A stretch of DNA of 64,000 nucleotides from Synanceia verrucosa (GCA_029721515.1 CM056566.1:7210353-7274352), one strand, 5' to 3'; shown: positions 37,801 through 52,065, numbered from the stretch's first letter. Notes: generated by a model from the letters alone, not told the origin. Numbers and translations: made by a program.

Positions 37801-40800
37801 GCTTAAAAACAGAAAATATTTTTTCTCGTTATTTTTTTTTTAATGTTTATAAGAGATAAAGACGCCTAAATTGGAAACATACAGAAGGCTTACCATAGAT
37901 ACAACTCATATCAATTATGTATGCTTTTCTGCTTCGTTCTGTCATTTTTTCTCTGCAATAAAATGTTGTTTGCGCTGTCTGTCCTCATAATTTCACACAC
38001 TAGCCATTTATAATGGGCAATAAATAAGTGAAAATGGTGGGCTTTGAATTATGTCACCAAAGGCTCCACACAAATGAGTCCTAGAAGTACATAGTATGAC
38101 ATGATGTATCAGTTGTTCCAGTATACCATGCATATCGTTTTTTATTTCATTCACAAATTATATTTTTTGTGTCTTAACTACAGGGTGATTTTACTCTTTC
38201 TGTTGTGGGGGTGGGATAAGGGTTATGTGTTGTTATCTATCTTTTCTTGTGATTTTAAATCTAGAGTTTAAAAATGTCAAATTGACAAGACCCTTCTAAT
38301 TACACCATTTTACTGGTGGATTGCTGCTAGTTGAAGGTGAGGCTCTGCTGCTGATACTTCTCAATGGAAAAACTCACCTTACCCTCCAGTCCAACTGTCA
38401 TTAAAATGACAAATAAACGACATTTAAGAGGAATTATCTCTAACGTGACATTTTGATCAGTTTCCAAACAAAGTGTGTAAGTACGGACATATGGAGGACA
38501 GCAGGAGGCTGAGAGGGTGGGAAGAGATGGAGGGATGGTATATAGCAAGTCAGAGTGAAGCAGCGGGGGAGGCAGGGCCAGGGAGTTTGGATGGTCTAAT
38601 AAATCGAATGAGTGCCTCCACTCATTTCTGCCCGTGGGACAAATGTAGTCGCGCTCAGTACAGCATTGGGGAATTATGGGTAATGAGGGCTTATTCTCCC
38701 CTGTAGTGTTTGCTCATCATGAGCGCCGCTCACAACCTCCCCAGAGCTGCTCGCAAAGCGCACACACCCCCCAGAACACAAGGCAGATTTAGCATGTAGA
38801 TGCAGGTGTGGGCTATAAATATGAACATGTGCATACACACACATACACACACACATACACACACACAGCGACACACACATTTTACATACATGCTGTTGGT
38901 TTTGTGAATAAGGTCAAACAGCTATAGGTGTTATTGTTTAAATCTGCTGCTGGCGCCGATTTCGGATGTGACAGTCAGTGAGGCGCACATGCTTCAATGA
39001 CATCCTCTTTTACCCACAGGTCCTTTTTGCCTGAGGAGACCAATCTGTCTGAGGGTAGATCCTGCATGCATCAAACCAGAACCCTCTTTTGCCCTTTCTC
39101 CCTCTTTTTTCCTCTCACTCTCTCTTCTGTCTCTTCCGTTGGTGGTCCTTTTAGCCCCGGGGCCAGGCTGTGACCACAAGAAGTAGGCTGGTGGTCCCAG
39201 CAGGGGCCCGGACTCAGACACGCTATTAGCATGAGGGAATTAGAGTTATTACAACTGGAAGGACAACAGAGGACGAGTAGAGAGGAGATTTTGGGAGGGA
39301 GGGAACAGACAAAGTGTGAAGCTTTATTAATCAGATAACGGTAGCACATGGAAAAGTGGATGAACCTAATTAGCACACTTCTTAAAGAAATAGCACAATA
39401 GATGATTAAGAGATTATTTACTTTCTATCAGAGAGTTAGATGAGAAGATCCATGTTACTCTGTCTGTTGAATATGAAACAGCCGGACGTCTGCTAGCTTA
39501 TAGCATCAAGACTGCGAAACAGTGAGTCTGGCTCTGTTCAGAAAGTCAGTAATTAACATGCAATCTTTTGTTTAATCTGGACAAAACTTCTTAGTGTCTT
39601 TTCACCACAGGTTGCTGTCCAGACCACTGTTACTGTGGTCAAGACATTAGACCCTGTATAACTAAAACATTTTAAAACTGATTTGTAGTTTGTTTTTGTG
39701 CAGATTAAAACAAAAACAGAGTTGAAGGTTGTATCCATCTTGTTATTTAATTTACAGCAAGAAAGCAAAAAAATCACATTTCATCAAATGTCAAGCTATT
39801 GCTTCATTAAAGGGACAACAAACAGCATAGCATACAGTGGCAGAGCCCATATAATTCCTTAGATCAGGTTTGCTTGTGAAACCAGACTTTGTGACCATCC
39901 TCTTCTCCTCTTCCTTTAATCCCCTTGGTGCTCTTTGTGTCCTCACTGCCTCTTTCTATCCATCTCTTTCCATCTGGGTAGCAGTGAAGTATCCATCCAT
40001 CAGAGAGAGGCAGTACTGTTGAAATCCCGTGCCTCCCATCACAGCGCCTCATCTCTCTGTGTTTGCATACAAACATATTTCAGCCTGCTTACATGTCAAG
40101 AGAACAGTGAAGAATGCTGCATATGGCCATATTTTATATCCTGTTATAATTCAGGATTTATGCTTGATAAATATGTCAAATGAGATATACATCCTGAAGA
40201 AGCCTGAGGGTGCTTCATTGAAATGCTGTATGACAAAATATAAGAAATAATGGAATCCGTGGTTTTGCTGTCACATGGAGCAGATATTGCTGTCTAGTAA
40301 ATATGAGACATCATTGCATCAGGATTGTCTCTGTTGTGGTGGATATGCAGTTACTGTAGTTTTAGTCCCACAAATTGTGTCTGAATTACAGTATGGTAAA
40401 GATTAAGAATAAAATGTGGTTGAAAACCCAGCACCCTTGCAATTTGTGTGTGCTTGTTATAATGAATGAAAAAAGGCCAAAATGTTATAAGGTGTAAAAT
40501 ATCTGCTTTCCCAGCGCTTGGCTTAATATTTGGATGCCCGGTGTATCTGTAAAGAGGAGAAAAAAGAGCAGCTGTTACTACAATAACGCCACAGTCATCA
40601 AGCGCAAGGATCTGTGCGATTTGTTTGATGATACCTTAAAGCTGAAAAGCTTGGTGTGCTTTATGGCTACGACTCCCACTGATTGTGCAGGGATCTCATT
40701 TCACACATGAACGTCTTTCTCTGCTGAGTGTGTGTGTCCATACACTCTGTAGTTAGTGCCTTAACATTACATGTATGCTTGCCCCAGGCCAGATCACAGA

Positions 40801-42440
40801 GATGAGGAGGAGGAGAGGAGAATGGTAGAGATAGTTGAAAAAAAAGTGGAAAGAAAGGCAGAGTGATCCTGAAAACACTGAAATGAGAAGGAGAGTAAGA
40901 CATTTCTTTGCATTTCATATATTTGTTTTTGCACAGACTAACAGAATATGTTGCATCAGCATTCAATATCTGCAATATCTGTAGAGTCAGTCAATTTTCC
41001 TAAATCTGAAATATTAAATGACCACTACAACCACCACAGGTAGAAAAAGTTTAGAATTTGACCCCCATGAATTTTAATGCCCATACGTTGTAGCAGCAAA
41101 GCAAGATACAGACACATGCTTTGTACCTGCAGGCCCTCTGGGTGCTTGGGGGTAGATTTATCACCACTGGGGCCCTCTGATGATGAGGCCGTTTAGTGGG
41201 GGTCCCTGTAGTCCTCCACTGATTAGTGCCAAACATCTTCCCTAATAACCTTAACAAGAACAACGCCTCAGGACGACATGCTGATGCACACAGACCAGTG
41301 CGTGCTCACACACACCTCCTTGGAGACAGAAAAAAGAGCTAAGGGCTATCCATCCTCCCCTCCTTCTCCTCAAAGTCACCCCTCTCTCCTCTGCTTCAGC
41401 CAAAACTTGGCACCCCTCACTACTTCTGAGGCCAGACCCCCCCCCCAACCATGCATCTCCTGTTCTATCTCCCACCATCACCTCCAACACAGACACACAT
41501 GCAAACCAAATTGAATTGGTTACGGTTCAAGAGTCCCACCACCACACATAAAGTTGCTCTCAGCAGCATCAATAACACAATAGGAATATATGAATACACA
41601 GTGGAGTGCATGAAACCCCTTGTCTCGTGGGATAAAGAGATGAAGAAGGAAATTGAGAGGAACCAAATTTATGATGCAATGAGAAGCCGTGGGGTTGATT
41701 TTATAGACAACAAGTCCCTGTGTGAGTCGTTTCCCAACAACAGCTTACATATTTGTGCACTACATGACCAGTGTATATACCAATAACTTGCCCAGGTGCA
41801 GACTTGCATATGTGCAGAAACACTAAAAAGACTGAAAGCAGAAAGAAAATAAGACTTCATATCATATTATGTTAAGACATCAGTTGGATCAAATGTTCTG
41901 TAAATGAGAAAAGTATAATCATGTAAACCAATCATGACTTTAATTTGTGTGCTTAGATTATTATTATTGCGAAATAATAAGACATGTCTTTGTTGCCAAT
42001 TATTATTTTATTGTCAATTCTTGCCTTTATGTTGCCTTCAGATACTGCATGGAATATTGACACTCTAATCTCATTGGATATTAATAAACCAAAAGAATGG
42101 GAAACAGGATTAATGCCTACTGTATGGTTGATTTCAAGTGATATTTTTTTTTTAATTTTTTTTTGCCATTACAGTGACAACTGCTCTATGCCAGTTGGAC
42201 ATGAACACATTATGCTGTGGTGCTAGTATTGTCTGGATTTTCGTGTTCACTGCTATATAAGGTATATAAGAACGTAGATCTCTGTGTGCATCGGTATACT
42301 TCGGCATTCATGTGAAATTCCTCCTTGGTGCAGACATTCACGGGGCTTACAGTCCAACATCTTGATATTTTTTCATTAATTGGCATCGTTTTCACGAGTG
42401 AGACACACTTTTCTAATCTTGATGGGTATTTTACGAGGTA
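34860..42440. other. Intergenic DNA between the duplicated gene and chmp2b
   Basis: No exon could be supported. Open frames such as 36937-37299, 38994-39376 and 41251-41786 lack splice context or family likeness. Simple repeats occur at 36428-36463 (GAT/GAG triplets) and 38834-38880 (CA-rich). Candidate regulatory sequence at 35030-35170 is listed separately. Confidence 0.5.
35020..35180. promoter_or_regulatory. Candidate conserved non-coding element
   Basis: Repeat-free sequence with two GAATTATTC words (35019-35027 and 35111-35119), a CAGGTGTCATCAA stretch and TGATGATGCAATTAGACATT. Such homeodomain- and E-box-dense, balanced sequence is typical of deeply conserved enhancers. There is no alignment to prove it. 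Confidence 0.25.
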
Positions 42441-42646
42441 CAAGTGAAGGCAGCATGAGAGTCCCGCCGTGACGTCACGTGGAGCCGTTGAGTCAGTCAG
42501 CTGAGGGAGGAACTCTTCAACAGAAAGTCAACCAGGAAACAGAAGCTGCTGGACTGACGGCTAAACGTCTGTTTTAAGAGTAGTAATAGCACAGTATAAT
42601 AATATAGGACTTCTGTTTGTAACTGAAGTCGATACAAAGCAGCAAC
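42441..42646 (+). promoter_or_regulatory. chmp2b promoter and 5' UTR
   Basis: A full CRE, TGACGTCA (42470-42477), overlaps an E-box CACGTG (42476-42481), and a consensus AP-1 site TGAGTCA lies at 42489-42495. Together they lie about 150-180 bases upstream of the start codon. The region has no TATA box. CRE/E-box pairs are typical of broadly expressed genes, including those responsive to CREB/ATF and USF/TFEB-class factors; actual use is inferred. Confidence 0.55.
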
Positions 42647-44511
42647 ATGGCTTCCCTTTTCAAGAAGAAGACTGTCGATGGTAAGTTTGCTCTGTGTGAA
42701 AAGCTAGCTAACTTGTTTTTAGCCCGGGTGTGCGGTAAGCTATTGACTACTGTGTTGTTCCCGTCTTAATTTAGCTCTCCATCCCCATTCTACGCTAACT
42801 TGTTTAACCTGTTCTGGGTCGAGTTGTGTCACCAGTCACACGGCTGACTGAAGCCCAAAACCAGCGTTAGCGCCCCGTCAATGTAGCTGAGGTGAACATG
42901 CTATTTGTAACACAAATGGCTGCATTAAACGTTACAGCTCCAGTGGTGTCACTTGTTTTAAAGGTCATTTAGGGTAGTTTTCATTTGTCTCAGCTGTCTG
43001 GTCACCGTAGGTTAGTATAGGAAGAAGGTTACTGTGTTGCTCACAAGAGCTAAGGTTAAGTCATTGTTTTTCAGTGTCTGAACAGATACCGGAAACCCCA
43101 ACTATCACAAAATGTGTCACAATATAATTTGTATATATTTTTTATTTAAAAAGAAATCATTGGTATCAAATTAATCCAAAAAGCTACCCCTCTCACATCT
43201 TGGTAAAACATTAATAAATGTACATAACTGTCTGTGTTTGACACAGACCCTTTAGTCACCACCTTGCTGTGCTGAAATAACATCAACCTCAATCACAAAA
43301 TGTATGACTCAGATCTGTAATGTAAGGAAAAGGATTCAGTGGTATAATGTGATATTCAATCACGATGTGGTCAGTTTAGTTTTTAATATACATGATGTCA
43401 AAAACCTAAAAAGCCTTTCAGTCTAAATATTTCAGGATTTGTCTCCAGGCTAGGTAATCAACCATACAAGGTCAAAATGGAGAAACAGGATCTCTTTTAT
43501 CAAATTTAATGAATTAATTATTCCATTTCAAATACTGATTATATTGACTCCTAGGGCTGGTTTTTCCAGAGGTGGGGGCAGATTAAAGTTCACCTCTCCT
43601 CGACCTCAACTTATTTGTGTTTAGAATTCCACAAAAATATCAAAATATATTATCTGCAAACAAAAAAACTCTGCTCTGTTGGTTAAGGTAGACCTTTTTG
43701 CAGCACCGCCTCCCAACCCCTCCCGTCACTGTCTTTCCAGTGTCAGCCACACAGATCATCTCCATACTGTACTCACTGTGCTGTGCTACCTCCTCTCCAT
43801 GCCAAGCCGTCACCAGGTCCTCTCAGCGGTGGCATTTCGCAGTGTCCCTCTCATTATTCTTGAATTCTCTCGCTCTCTCTGCAGGATTTTTTTTTGTTAC
43901 CCTAGGTTGGGTGGATGAAGTGGTTTCTGGTTATTTGGTGAATGAAGGTGGGGGGTTAGATCACACATATTTGTAGGACGATATCCCTCCCACTTTGAGA
44001 CGTTGGCGGCACGTCACATTATACGTAGACATGCGTCGTTCCCACAAGTGGTCCAATACACTGACGTGTCTTGACCAACTTTATAAATGCTGAACTTTTT
44101 TGAAAGAATAAGCTTTTATTAACAGTGGGTCACTTTTTCCAGTAAGTGATGACTCCTTTAACAGTCTACAGCAACTTATTAATGTGAAGCTGTATCAGTT
44201 CTTTAGACATTTCGTTTTCTGTTTAGATTTTTTTTTCTACTAATATACTTTTTTTGAGTTTCTGGAAAACTGTGCTCATCTATTAACATCCATTTGTCTG
44301 GGAAGATGAATTTTTTTCTCTTTTCCTCTTCTTAGGAGTTTTATTAACCTGATGCTTTGCTTATTTATTGCTTCAAGATTTGTTATCTCACAAAATATTG
44401 TCTGTGTATTGTGCTATATTGCATAATTTAGACTGATTCTGGTTTGGATTATGAGCTGATTTGAGATAAAACTCAAAACTGCATTTTTGCAGTCAAAAGT
44501 CCTGCAACTTT

Positions 44512-44542
<31 letters not shown>

Positions 44543-47500
44543 TTATTATTATTGTTATTTTAAGTTTATTTCAGCTCAGGTTGTCCCTCACTCATGAGTC
44601 ATGTCATGATGGATGTGTCTTCAGGGTCACACGTTATCTCACATGATGCCACTTTGTGTGGGTGGTTTAGAGCTGACTCAATATTGGTCCAAGCACACGC
44701 AGTGTCACTATGGCGTCTCAACATGCTGCTTGTTACTCAGAGATATTTAGGGTGCATGTGGGTTCACACTCACACATGCTCAACACTGAGCCTCCAAATA
44801 GATGTTTTAGATTTCTTCCAAAGCCATGCAGCTGACCTAGACCCTGCCCTCTCAAACCATGCACTAAATTCCAAATTGAAAAGATAATAATCACATCACA
44901 TTTTTCAGTATATTTTACCACTTCACTTAAACTGCTCTGAGAATAAAAAACAGGTGACCATAATTAAAGTACACAGGAAGAAAAAAAGGGTACTTCACAT
45001 GGTTTTTGTTGCACTTTCTGTTCAGCTGTCACTTTGTGATTATGTGATCGGCTATGCAAGTCATGAGTGATGCCAGGTTTCCAGACTGCACTGTGTTACC
45101 ACCAGAACACATAGCTTATAGCTCTTTTGGGTGGGTCACCACAGGAAGAATTAAGTGTTTGGGCTTGACTTTCCTGTTGAAATACTTGATGACAAATCAT
45201 ACCTATTTTCTAACCCTGGAAGTAATTCATGTAATCACATAAATACAGAGATAATGCATGAATGTGCAGGTATATTAGCTTTTACAATGTATGAAGGACT
45301 GACCTTCCTGTCTCTCTCTCTCTCTGAAGACGTAATCAGGGAACAGAATAAGGAGCTGCGTGGCACTCAGAGACAGATCACCAGGGACAGAGCAGCGCTG
45401 GAGAAACAAGAGAAACAAATGGTGGGAGCGCTCGCACACACACACACACACACACACGCAAAATATCTCTATACAAGGCATTTTCTATTGATTTCTACAT
45501 ATTGCATCAATGCTTTATTAAGACCCCCCTGCTCTCCCAACACAGATGCATATTACATCCACTTCCTACAATTTGGGATTGAGTCTGATTGGTTAATGGC
45601 TCTAAATGAATAGACTGGAATGATGTGGTGCGGAGGCTTTGCTTCAGGCGAGTCATACTCTCATTCTCTCACACACACAGCGTACACTATTCACACTGAG
45701 GCTATTCACTCCCCTTTCTGAAAGATGAAAGAATCTGTTTCCTCTCTATTGTATTAAGTAAATATCACACAGGACATAATTACCTCTCTGGGGACCCAGA
45801 TTTTTATTCCTCATTAATGCTTTCCGCTAATTAGTCTAGTTTTTTAAGCTTTTTTTTAAAGCAGGTTTTGAATGAAAGTTACCCTCACTATGAAATGGAA
45901 ATGACTTATATTAGCAGTTTAGCACAAATATGACTGCCTGTTACTCCCCCACCCTGCATGCTTCACACTTACATGAGGACAATGCATAAATAATGGCACA
46001 GACCAGAAGCCACCCCCCCTGAAAAATAAAGTACCTTTTATGTCAAGTTGTTCATTTTCCAACTGCTCATCTTTATTTTTGTTGTTAAACAGGTTTGGGT
46101 CAATTTTGGAACATGCATTAAACATATTAACAAAAATACAGCGTTTTTTCAGAATTTTGTGTCCCCTGTTTCCCCAGTTCCTACCAGGCAAAGTGTAACA
46201 GCCTCACATCTGTGGCTGCATTCCTTCATGTCTAGAAGAGCAATATCTATCCAATACACAGGACAGTACATAAGACATCATAAGCTTCACATCAGCACAA
46301 GTCCCACTGCTATCATTAGTTCAGATCACAGTGCAGTTAACATTATTATTGTCACTGTGTCTTTTTTTTTCCTCACAGCTCTACAGTTATTTTCAAAAGC
46401 AAGCAAATACAGACTGAACCCAGTGTACCTGTTCTGTGTGTGAGAGAAACCCAGAGACACTGAGCTGAGAGGGGGATGCCTTTTGCTTCATCAAACATTA
46501 ATAATTGATTGTTGTTTCCTGGAGATGCTTTTAGCTCACTCACAGTAAATAAACAGCACATGCTGAGACTGTGGGTATGTAGTGTAGCAGCGCTGAGAGG
46601 CCTGGATAACTTACTGTAACCTGCAGCTCCTCTCATGTCTCTTGGGATCACTCATGCCCACACAGGCTCCCTGTGGGCATCACTATATTTTCTAATGTTT
46701 TTCTATTGCCTGCCAGTGTGTAAGGCCAGATCCAGATCACTTCATTTACTATGTCTATATTTGCAAACACATTGGTCTCTTGGGAGCATCGTGGATGTAT
46801 TTCTGTTTGTTTATCAATGCATAGTGTGGATATGTACACTGAGGTAAGTATTTGTGAGTGAGTGTGTGTCAAAGGTACAGAGGAGAGGAAAGAGGAAATC
46901 ACTAAATCAGGAGCAGTAAGTTATTGACATAATAATGATAACACAACATATTCTGCAAAAGCTGTCCTGATGTTGCAGAGTCATGGGATCTGGAATGTTC
47001 CTTCAATAAAGGCATCAGCGTGGATTACCCTTTGAATCCTGGACTCCTGTTATCAGTGATCTCCTCAGCATTTTAAAACTGCTGATTATTTCATCCAAGA
47101 GTTAAAGTGGCTTTGGATTTGCTTGGGCATGTTGTATTGCTGAAAATGATGGAAGATTTTGTGGCACTCACGGATACTATAAAGTTCACAAAGCATGCAT
47201 TTCTTGTTGGGTAGCTGCTTCAGTACGGCTAATATGCAATATTAATTTATTTGCTTATACACAGGAACATTATCTCTAAATATAATGCTCCTTTTCACTG
47301 TTAAATCCAGGAGGCGCTGAGGCTGTCACTAGCCTAGTGAATTGTTCCACATATCTACAGTATAGTTAAATTAGAATTTGGAGATGTTCCTGGCCGCTCC
47401 ATCTGCTTCCTTATTTTCTGTCTTACAATACCGTTTTGAAATATTGAACATGAGCTCCATTCTTACAGTCTCTCATTAAAATGTTGTGTATATTCACAAT

Positions 47501-50134
47501 GATTTACTAAAATTGCCATGACATAATGCATATTAAAAGTGACACACTGTTCTTTCCTTCTCCCTTCAGGAGGCTGAAATCAAGAAAATGGCAAAGACTG
47601 GTAACAAGGAGGCCTGTAAGATTTTGGCCAAGCAGCTGGTCCAGCTGAGGAAGCAGAGGAACCGCACATACGCCGTCAGCTCCAAGGTCACCTCCATGTC
47701 TACACAGACCAAGGTCATGAACTCCCAAATGAAAATGGCCAGTGCCATGGCTGCCACAGCCAAGGTGAGATCCTGGACCGTCTTTCATTTCATCTGCTCT
47801 GAGGCCAGGTTTTAAAGTAGCCATTTAGACGTTTGATATCCATTGAGCTCACTGTTAGAGTGTAAACTACTTGCAGTGTTCACTCATGTCAGTATTTTAG
47901 TGTTGCAGTTAAATTCTTTATGTGGATCTGTTCATGTTTAAAGCCAAAATTGTTGCCGTCATTGTTAATGAAGTGTGAAAGGTGGTAAATGGCCAGGAGC
48001 GATGCTCTGTACAGAAACTGTGCAAACACATACAGGTCAAATATAATTAGGTTTCAAATTAATGGAGTGTGATCAGAGAGACAGAATGTTGTTTCATGCA
48101 CAAAATTAAACAGGTTCCCAAGAAAAAAGTGCAATGATTCCTATGTGCAACCTTGTCTGTTATATACAAGGTAATCTACCAAAGATATCATCTGTTTGAA
48201 TAAATATTATTTATATTACAACCATTTGAATCAAACTTCATTCAGTTTTACCACCTGCTTAGGATAAAAATGAAGGCAATGTAAGTCTAGCACTTGATTA
48301 TTTTCTACATTAATTTGCTGTTATTTTTGTTTTTTTGCCCAAGAGCAGCTTTTACAGTGTGCTTCTTCCCCTCAGTGCAAGCTGAAAACCTCAGGTTTAA
48401 TGCTCTCACCATTTCAATCATGTGTACAGACAATGCAGGCAGTGAATAAAAAGACGGACCCACAGAAGACCCTGAAGACCATGCAGGACTTCCAGAAGGA
48501 GAACATGAAGATGGGCATGACCGAGGAAATGAGTAAGGACTCATGGTGTACAAATGTGCACACAAAGAGCTCTGGTATTTAGAGGCTTGCCCAAACCAGA
48601 TGATCAGGATATATGTGAACAGTGAAAGGAGTGACGTGTGTTGCAATCTGAGATCATTTTAAGCCGTCTCACTCTGTGACTAAAAATCAGTGTGTTTGAG
48701 TTAATTGACCTGTTTGTCCTTATCTCCTCCCTCCCTGTTTCCAACCTGTCCAGTCAACGACACCTTTGATGAGCTCTTTGATGAGTCTGGGGATGAGGAG
48801 GAATCTCAGGACATCGTCAACCAGGTTCTGGATGAGATTGGCATTGAGATCTCAGGAAAGGTAAGAAATTCAAAATAGAATTGAATATATTTTTATTGAT
48901 CACTGGGGGAAATTCCCTTGTTACAGCAGCATGAACAAGATATAAGTAAGAACTACAATAATACAATGCAATAATGATTAAATAATGTTAATATATTAAA
49001 TGTTAAAACATAAACAATGCAACTTTGTTTTAGCTAGTTATTGTTGTGTCGTGATGAAAAAATGAGAGAGAAACTCCCTCCTTTACATCCTACATGACTT
49101 TACACTACCTTCTGTTTGAAAACCCTTAAATCCCATGGGGCAATACATGTTTTAAGTGTTTAAACTATTCAGGAATAATTGAGTAAATGTAGAAGGGCAT
49201 TTTACACATCGTTCCCCCAGCAGAGTGAACTGCTCCACATGGATTTTACTCCACTGTAAAATTGAACTCCAGCTGCCACATGGTGGGGCTAGCCCTCAGC
49301 GCTTCACCTCCTCTGCACTGCGGTCCATGTACTGTAGCTGCCAGGCTACCCATCTGCTGGGTGTCTGGCTCCCCCTGGGGGGCTTTGTGAGTTATTACCT
49401 CTCATAAAACTGTCCACAGCTGGAGAGAACAAACAGGCAAGATTCAATCAGAAGAAAAGACTGAGGAGAGAATTCTCAGAATGCTCTAGCAATGTTTGTA
49501 TGGTTCCTGCAAATCAGTAAAAGGTTTCTCAATAAAGCCTAAAACTGAGGGAACGTTTACATTAACCAAGTTTGGGAGAAATTACTCTTTGTAAATAAGC
49601 AGCCATATGTGCTGTTAGTTATTGTCATATTCAGTGGAAATCCAGTATATAGGAAATGGCAAGTGTTGAAACTTACTTCAGTTTTTTTCAGCAAATACAA
49701 AGGCAACTAAAAAATAGTAAATAAGATAATTTCCACCTCATTTAATTGTGCCTTTTGAGGGTGAGTGCCAGGTTGTTGTAACACTTATAATACCACTTAA
49801 AACCCTTGGGGATCATTAACCAACAAATCTGGACAGCCATATCTTCAAGAGAGTGATTTCCAACTACTTCACCCTGTTGTTAATACAAGTGAATGGTGAT
49901 TGAGCTGTAAAAATTCATGTATAACAGACGGCCACTTGCATTAAAGCTGAGGTGGGCTGTCGTAATCTAAAGCGACATCACAAAGTGTTTATGCAGTATG
50001 AATTGTTACAAGGAGTTTTCCAGTATAATTGACAATAAATCAGATTTGAACTGGTCATTTACATTAGGCTTTGGAGTGGAAGTAGGCGGCTATCCATGGC
50101 CAGCAATCTTGTAAGAAGGACCAGGCTTTGAGTT

Positions 50135-50200
<66 letters not shown>

Positions 50201-50381
50201 TTTGTGTGTGTTAAGTTTGACTTGAGTGTGCCTGCTAATGGGTTTTTCTGCCCATGTGTGTTTCCAGATGGTGAAAGCTCCATCTGCAGGAAAGAGCCTC
50301 CCTGGTGCTGCTTCCTCCAAACAGGCAACCATCTCCGATGAGGAGATTGAGAGACAGCTCAAAGCCCTGGGAGTGGACTAA
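42647..50381 (+). CDS. chmp2b: Charged multivesicular body protein 2B (ESCRT-III subunit)
   Basis: ESCRT-III subunit that polymerises on endosomal and other membranes and is disassembled by VPS4. Coding exons: 42647-42680, 45330-45421, 47570-47764, 48430-48532, 48754-48860, 50268-50381, all with GT-AG boundaries and continuous phase (1, 0, 0, 1, 0), giving 214 residues against 213 in human. It begins MASLFKKKTVDDVIREQNKE and ends DEEIERQLKALGVD. The basic N-terminal helices are followed by the acidic DELFDESGDEEESQDIVNQ region and a C-terminal MIT-interacting motif at about residues 201-214. In human, C-terminal truncations of CHMP2B cause frontotemporal dementia. All key regions are intact here. 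A CA repeat begins 12 bases after the exon 2 donor, and a GT repeat ends about 70 bases before exon 6. Confidence 0.98.
42681..45329. other. chmp2b: chmp2b intron 1
   Basis: A long first intron with an AT-rich middle. A (CTT)n-(TTA)n triplet tract is at 44505-44556. No alternative exon was recognised. Confidence 0.8.
44505..44556. repeat. (CTT)n-(TTA)n triplet repeat
   Basis: About ten CTT units pass into several TTA units; the tract is a potential purine-pyrimidine triplex-former. Confidence 0.9.
45433..45459. repeat. (CA)n just inside chmp2b intron 2
   Basis: About twelve CA units beginning 12 bases beyond the exon 2 donor. CA repeats close to donors are known binding sites of hnRNP L. 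Confidence 0.9.
48884..49012 (-). mobile_element. LINE 3' tail in chmp2b intron 5
   Basis: On the minus strand it reads GCTGCTGTAACAAGGGAATT, then TCCCCCAGTGATCAATAAAA, the familiar terminal sequence of a fish LINE family, preceded by TGCATTGTATTATTG-like words. Only the 3' end is present, as expected of 5'-truncated insertions. Confidence 0.6.
49013..50137. other. chmp2b: chmp2b intron 5, remainder
   Basis: Intronic, AT-rich apart from a GC-richer piece at 49255-49390. No further feature recognised. Confidence 0.6.
50137..50202. repeat. (GT)n before chmp2b exon 6
   Basis: About 30 GT units with a terminal TTTG interruption, ending some 65-70 bases upstream of the exon 6 acceptor. Confidence 0.95.
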
Positions 50382-52065
50382 TCGTCTTTTCTGCATTCAT
50401 TTAGACATTACAGAACTGTGCAACATTAATACTGATTGATACGGACTCTTCCAGGTGGTTTTGTCATTGTTGAAATGCTACAGGTATAATAAAGGGTGCC
50501 CACCAACAAACACAAACATACATTAAGACAGTCAAAGACATGAAGACAGACACACTATGACCACACTTTCTTCTGCGGGTTGCCTAACAGATCATTAGGG
50601 CAGAAAATGTGACCTATTTAACGAAAATAATATTTATTAGGACTCTGCTATGGAGTGGCCACAGTCTGAAGATGGACCACAATGGATGTTTGACAAAAGG
50701 AGCTCCGAACCAGTGGCGCTTTTGTTTGCCACTCATCTGTCTTATAAGGGCTACAGTATATGAGACCACAGCACTGGCTTTTTCCATCTGATGTTTTGGT
50801 TGAACCTGAGTAGGTCGTATAATCTTACCAGCTCTTACGTGGCTGAAGAGGGATACTCTTTTTCCGGAAAGTTTAAACGAGTAAAACGTGGTAATTAAAA
50901 AGCGCTTATGCGTTGTCAGCAAACAGATGGAACTTTTTCACTGTTTACATGATTCACCTCCTCTGAGGCAAACTATCCTCTACTCCATATGCATGTTTTT
51001 CACAGTTATGAGGGTAAAATATCCTGGGGTGTCAGAACTGGGAGACTGTTACATTACCATGCAAGCAAATTCATCAACAGCTGCCTCCACACGAATGAAG
51101 TAACTGGTCAACTAATTTTCTTGTTTTTTTTTTTTTAAATCCCTACGCTACCATATTTACTACAGATCATGTAACTCAGACAAACGTGCATGTGAAATGT
51201 AACGGACTAGAGCAGGTCTTTCACCTCACCATAATGCATGAGAGGATGAGACAGATTGATCTGCTGCCACCGAAGATGTAATGCTGTACAGACTGTGTGA
51301 GAAAACTTAATCAGACACAAATCAGGACAATGTAAGACTGGCATGTCAACGGGATTTGATTTTGTTTGTTTGATGCTACTGAGTAATCAAATTAGTTTTT
51401 TTTAAAAATTATTGTTATTCTTGGGTGATCTGATGGTGTATCTTATATAGGGCATGGGGTTTACCCAGTGATTGTAGGCTGGCACTGGTCCTGCAGTCCC
51501 TCCTCTCTTCCAGCTGCTGTGCAGTTGCTGTCATATGTTATTTTAAACTGCCTTACTCACAAACACACACTACAGCAACAAAATGATGGAAGTGTTTGCT
51601 AAAACGACACTGTGATCCAAGAGACGTTTTCTCTTCTTCAGAGCTGAGGCTGGCTCGTCTCTACAGCGATTTGTTAATGTCAGCCAGCTTCATGAGAGCG
51701 ACAGGGATATATTAAGTAATATTACGTCTTTGTCTTTCTCCTCTTCCCTGTTGTTCCCTCGTTGATTCCCATTGCCAAAAACAAATTGAAAATATTTTCA
51801 TTATTGCATACATCTTACAAGTACAATACAAAATGCATTCAGTTTCTCTACATCATTCTTTCCTCTGTCTGGTGTGTCTGTGAGCAGAAACAGTGTTTTA
51901 ACAGATGTTGACATTGTTTGAGTGCAGTGTCATGGTTAGGAGTTAAGAGATTTCCACACTTTTTGAAAGGTGTATGTATATCCCTACTTATTTGTTTAGT
52001 CATTGTAAAGTGACTCTGTAAAGGGTTGATGGCTTTTATAATGAATAAAGTTTCTTCAGGTACAG
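50382..52065 (+). other. chmp2b: chmp2b 3' UTR
   Basis: Follows the stop codon. AATAAA occurs at about 50489-50494 (early site) and at 52044-52049 (late site), so two 3' ends are likely, of about 0.13 and 1.7 kb. Confidence 0.6.
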
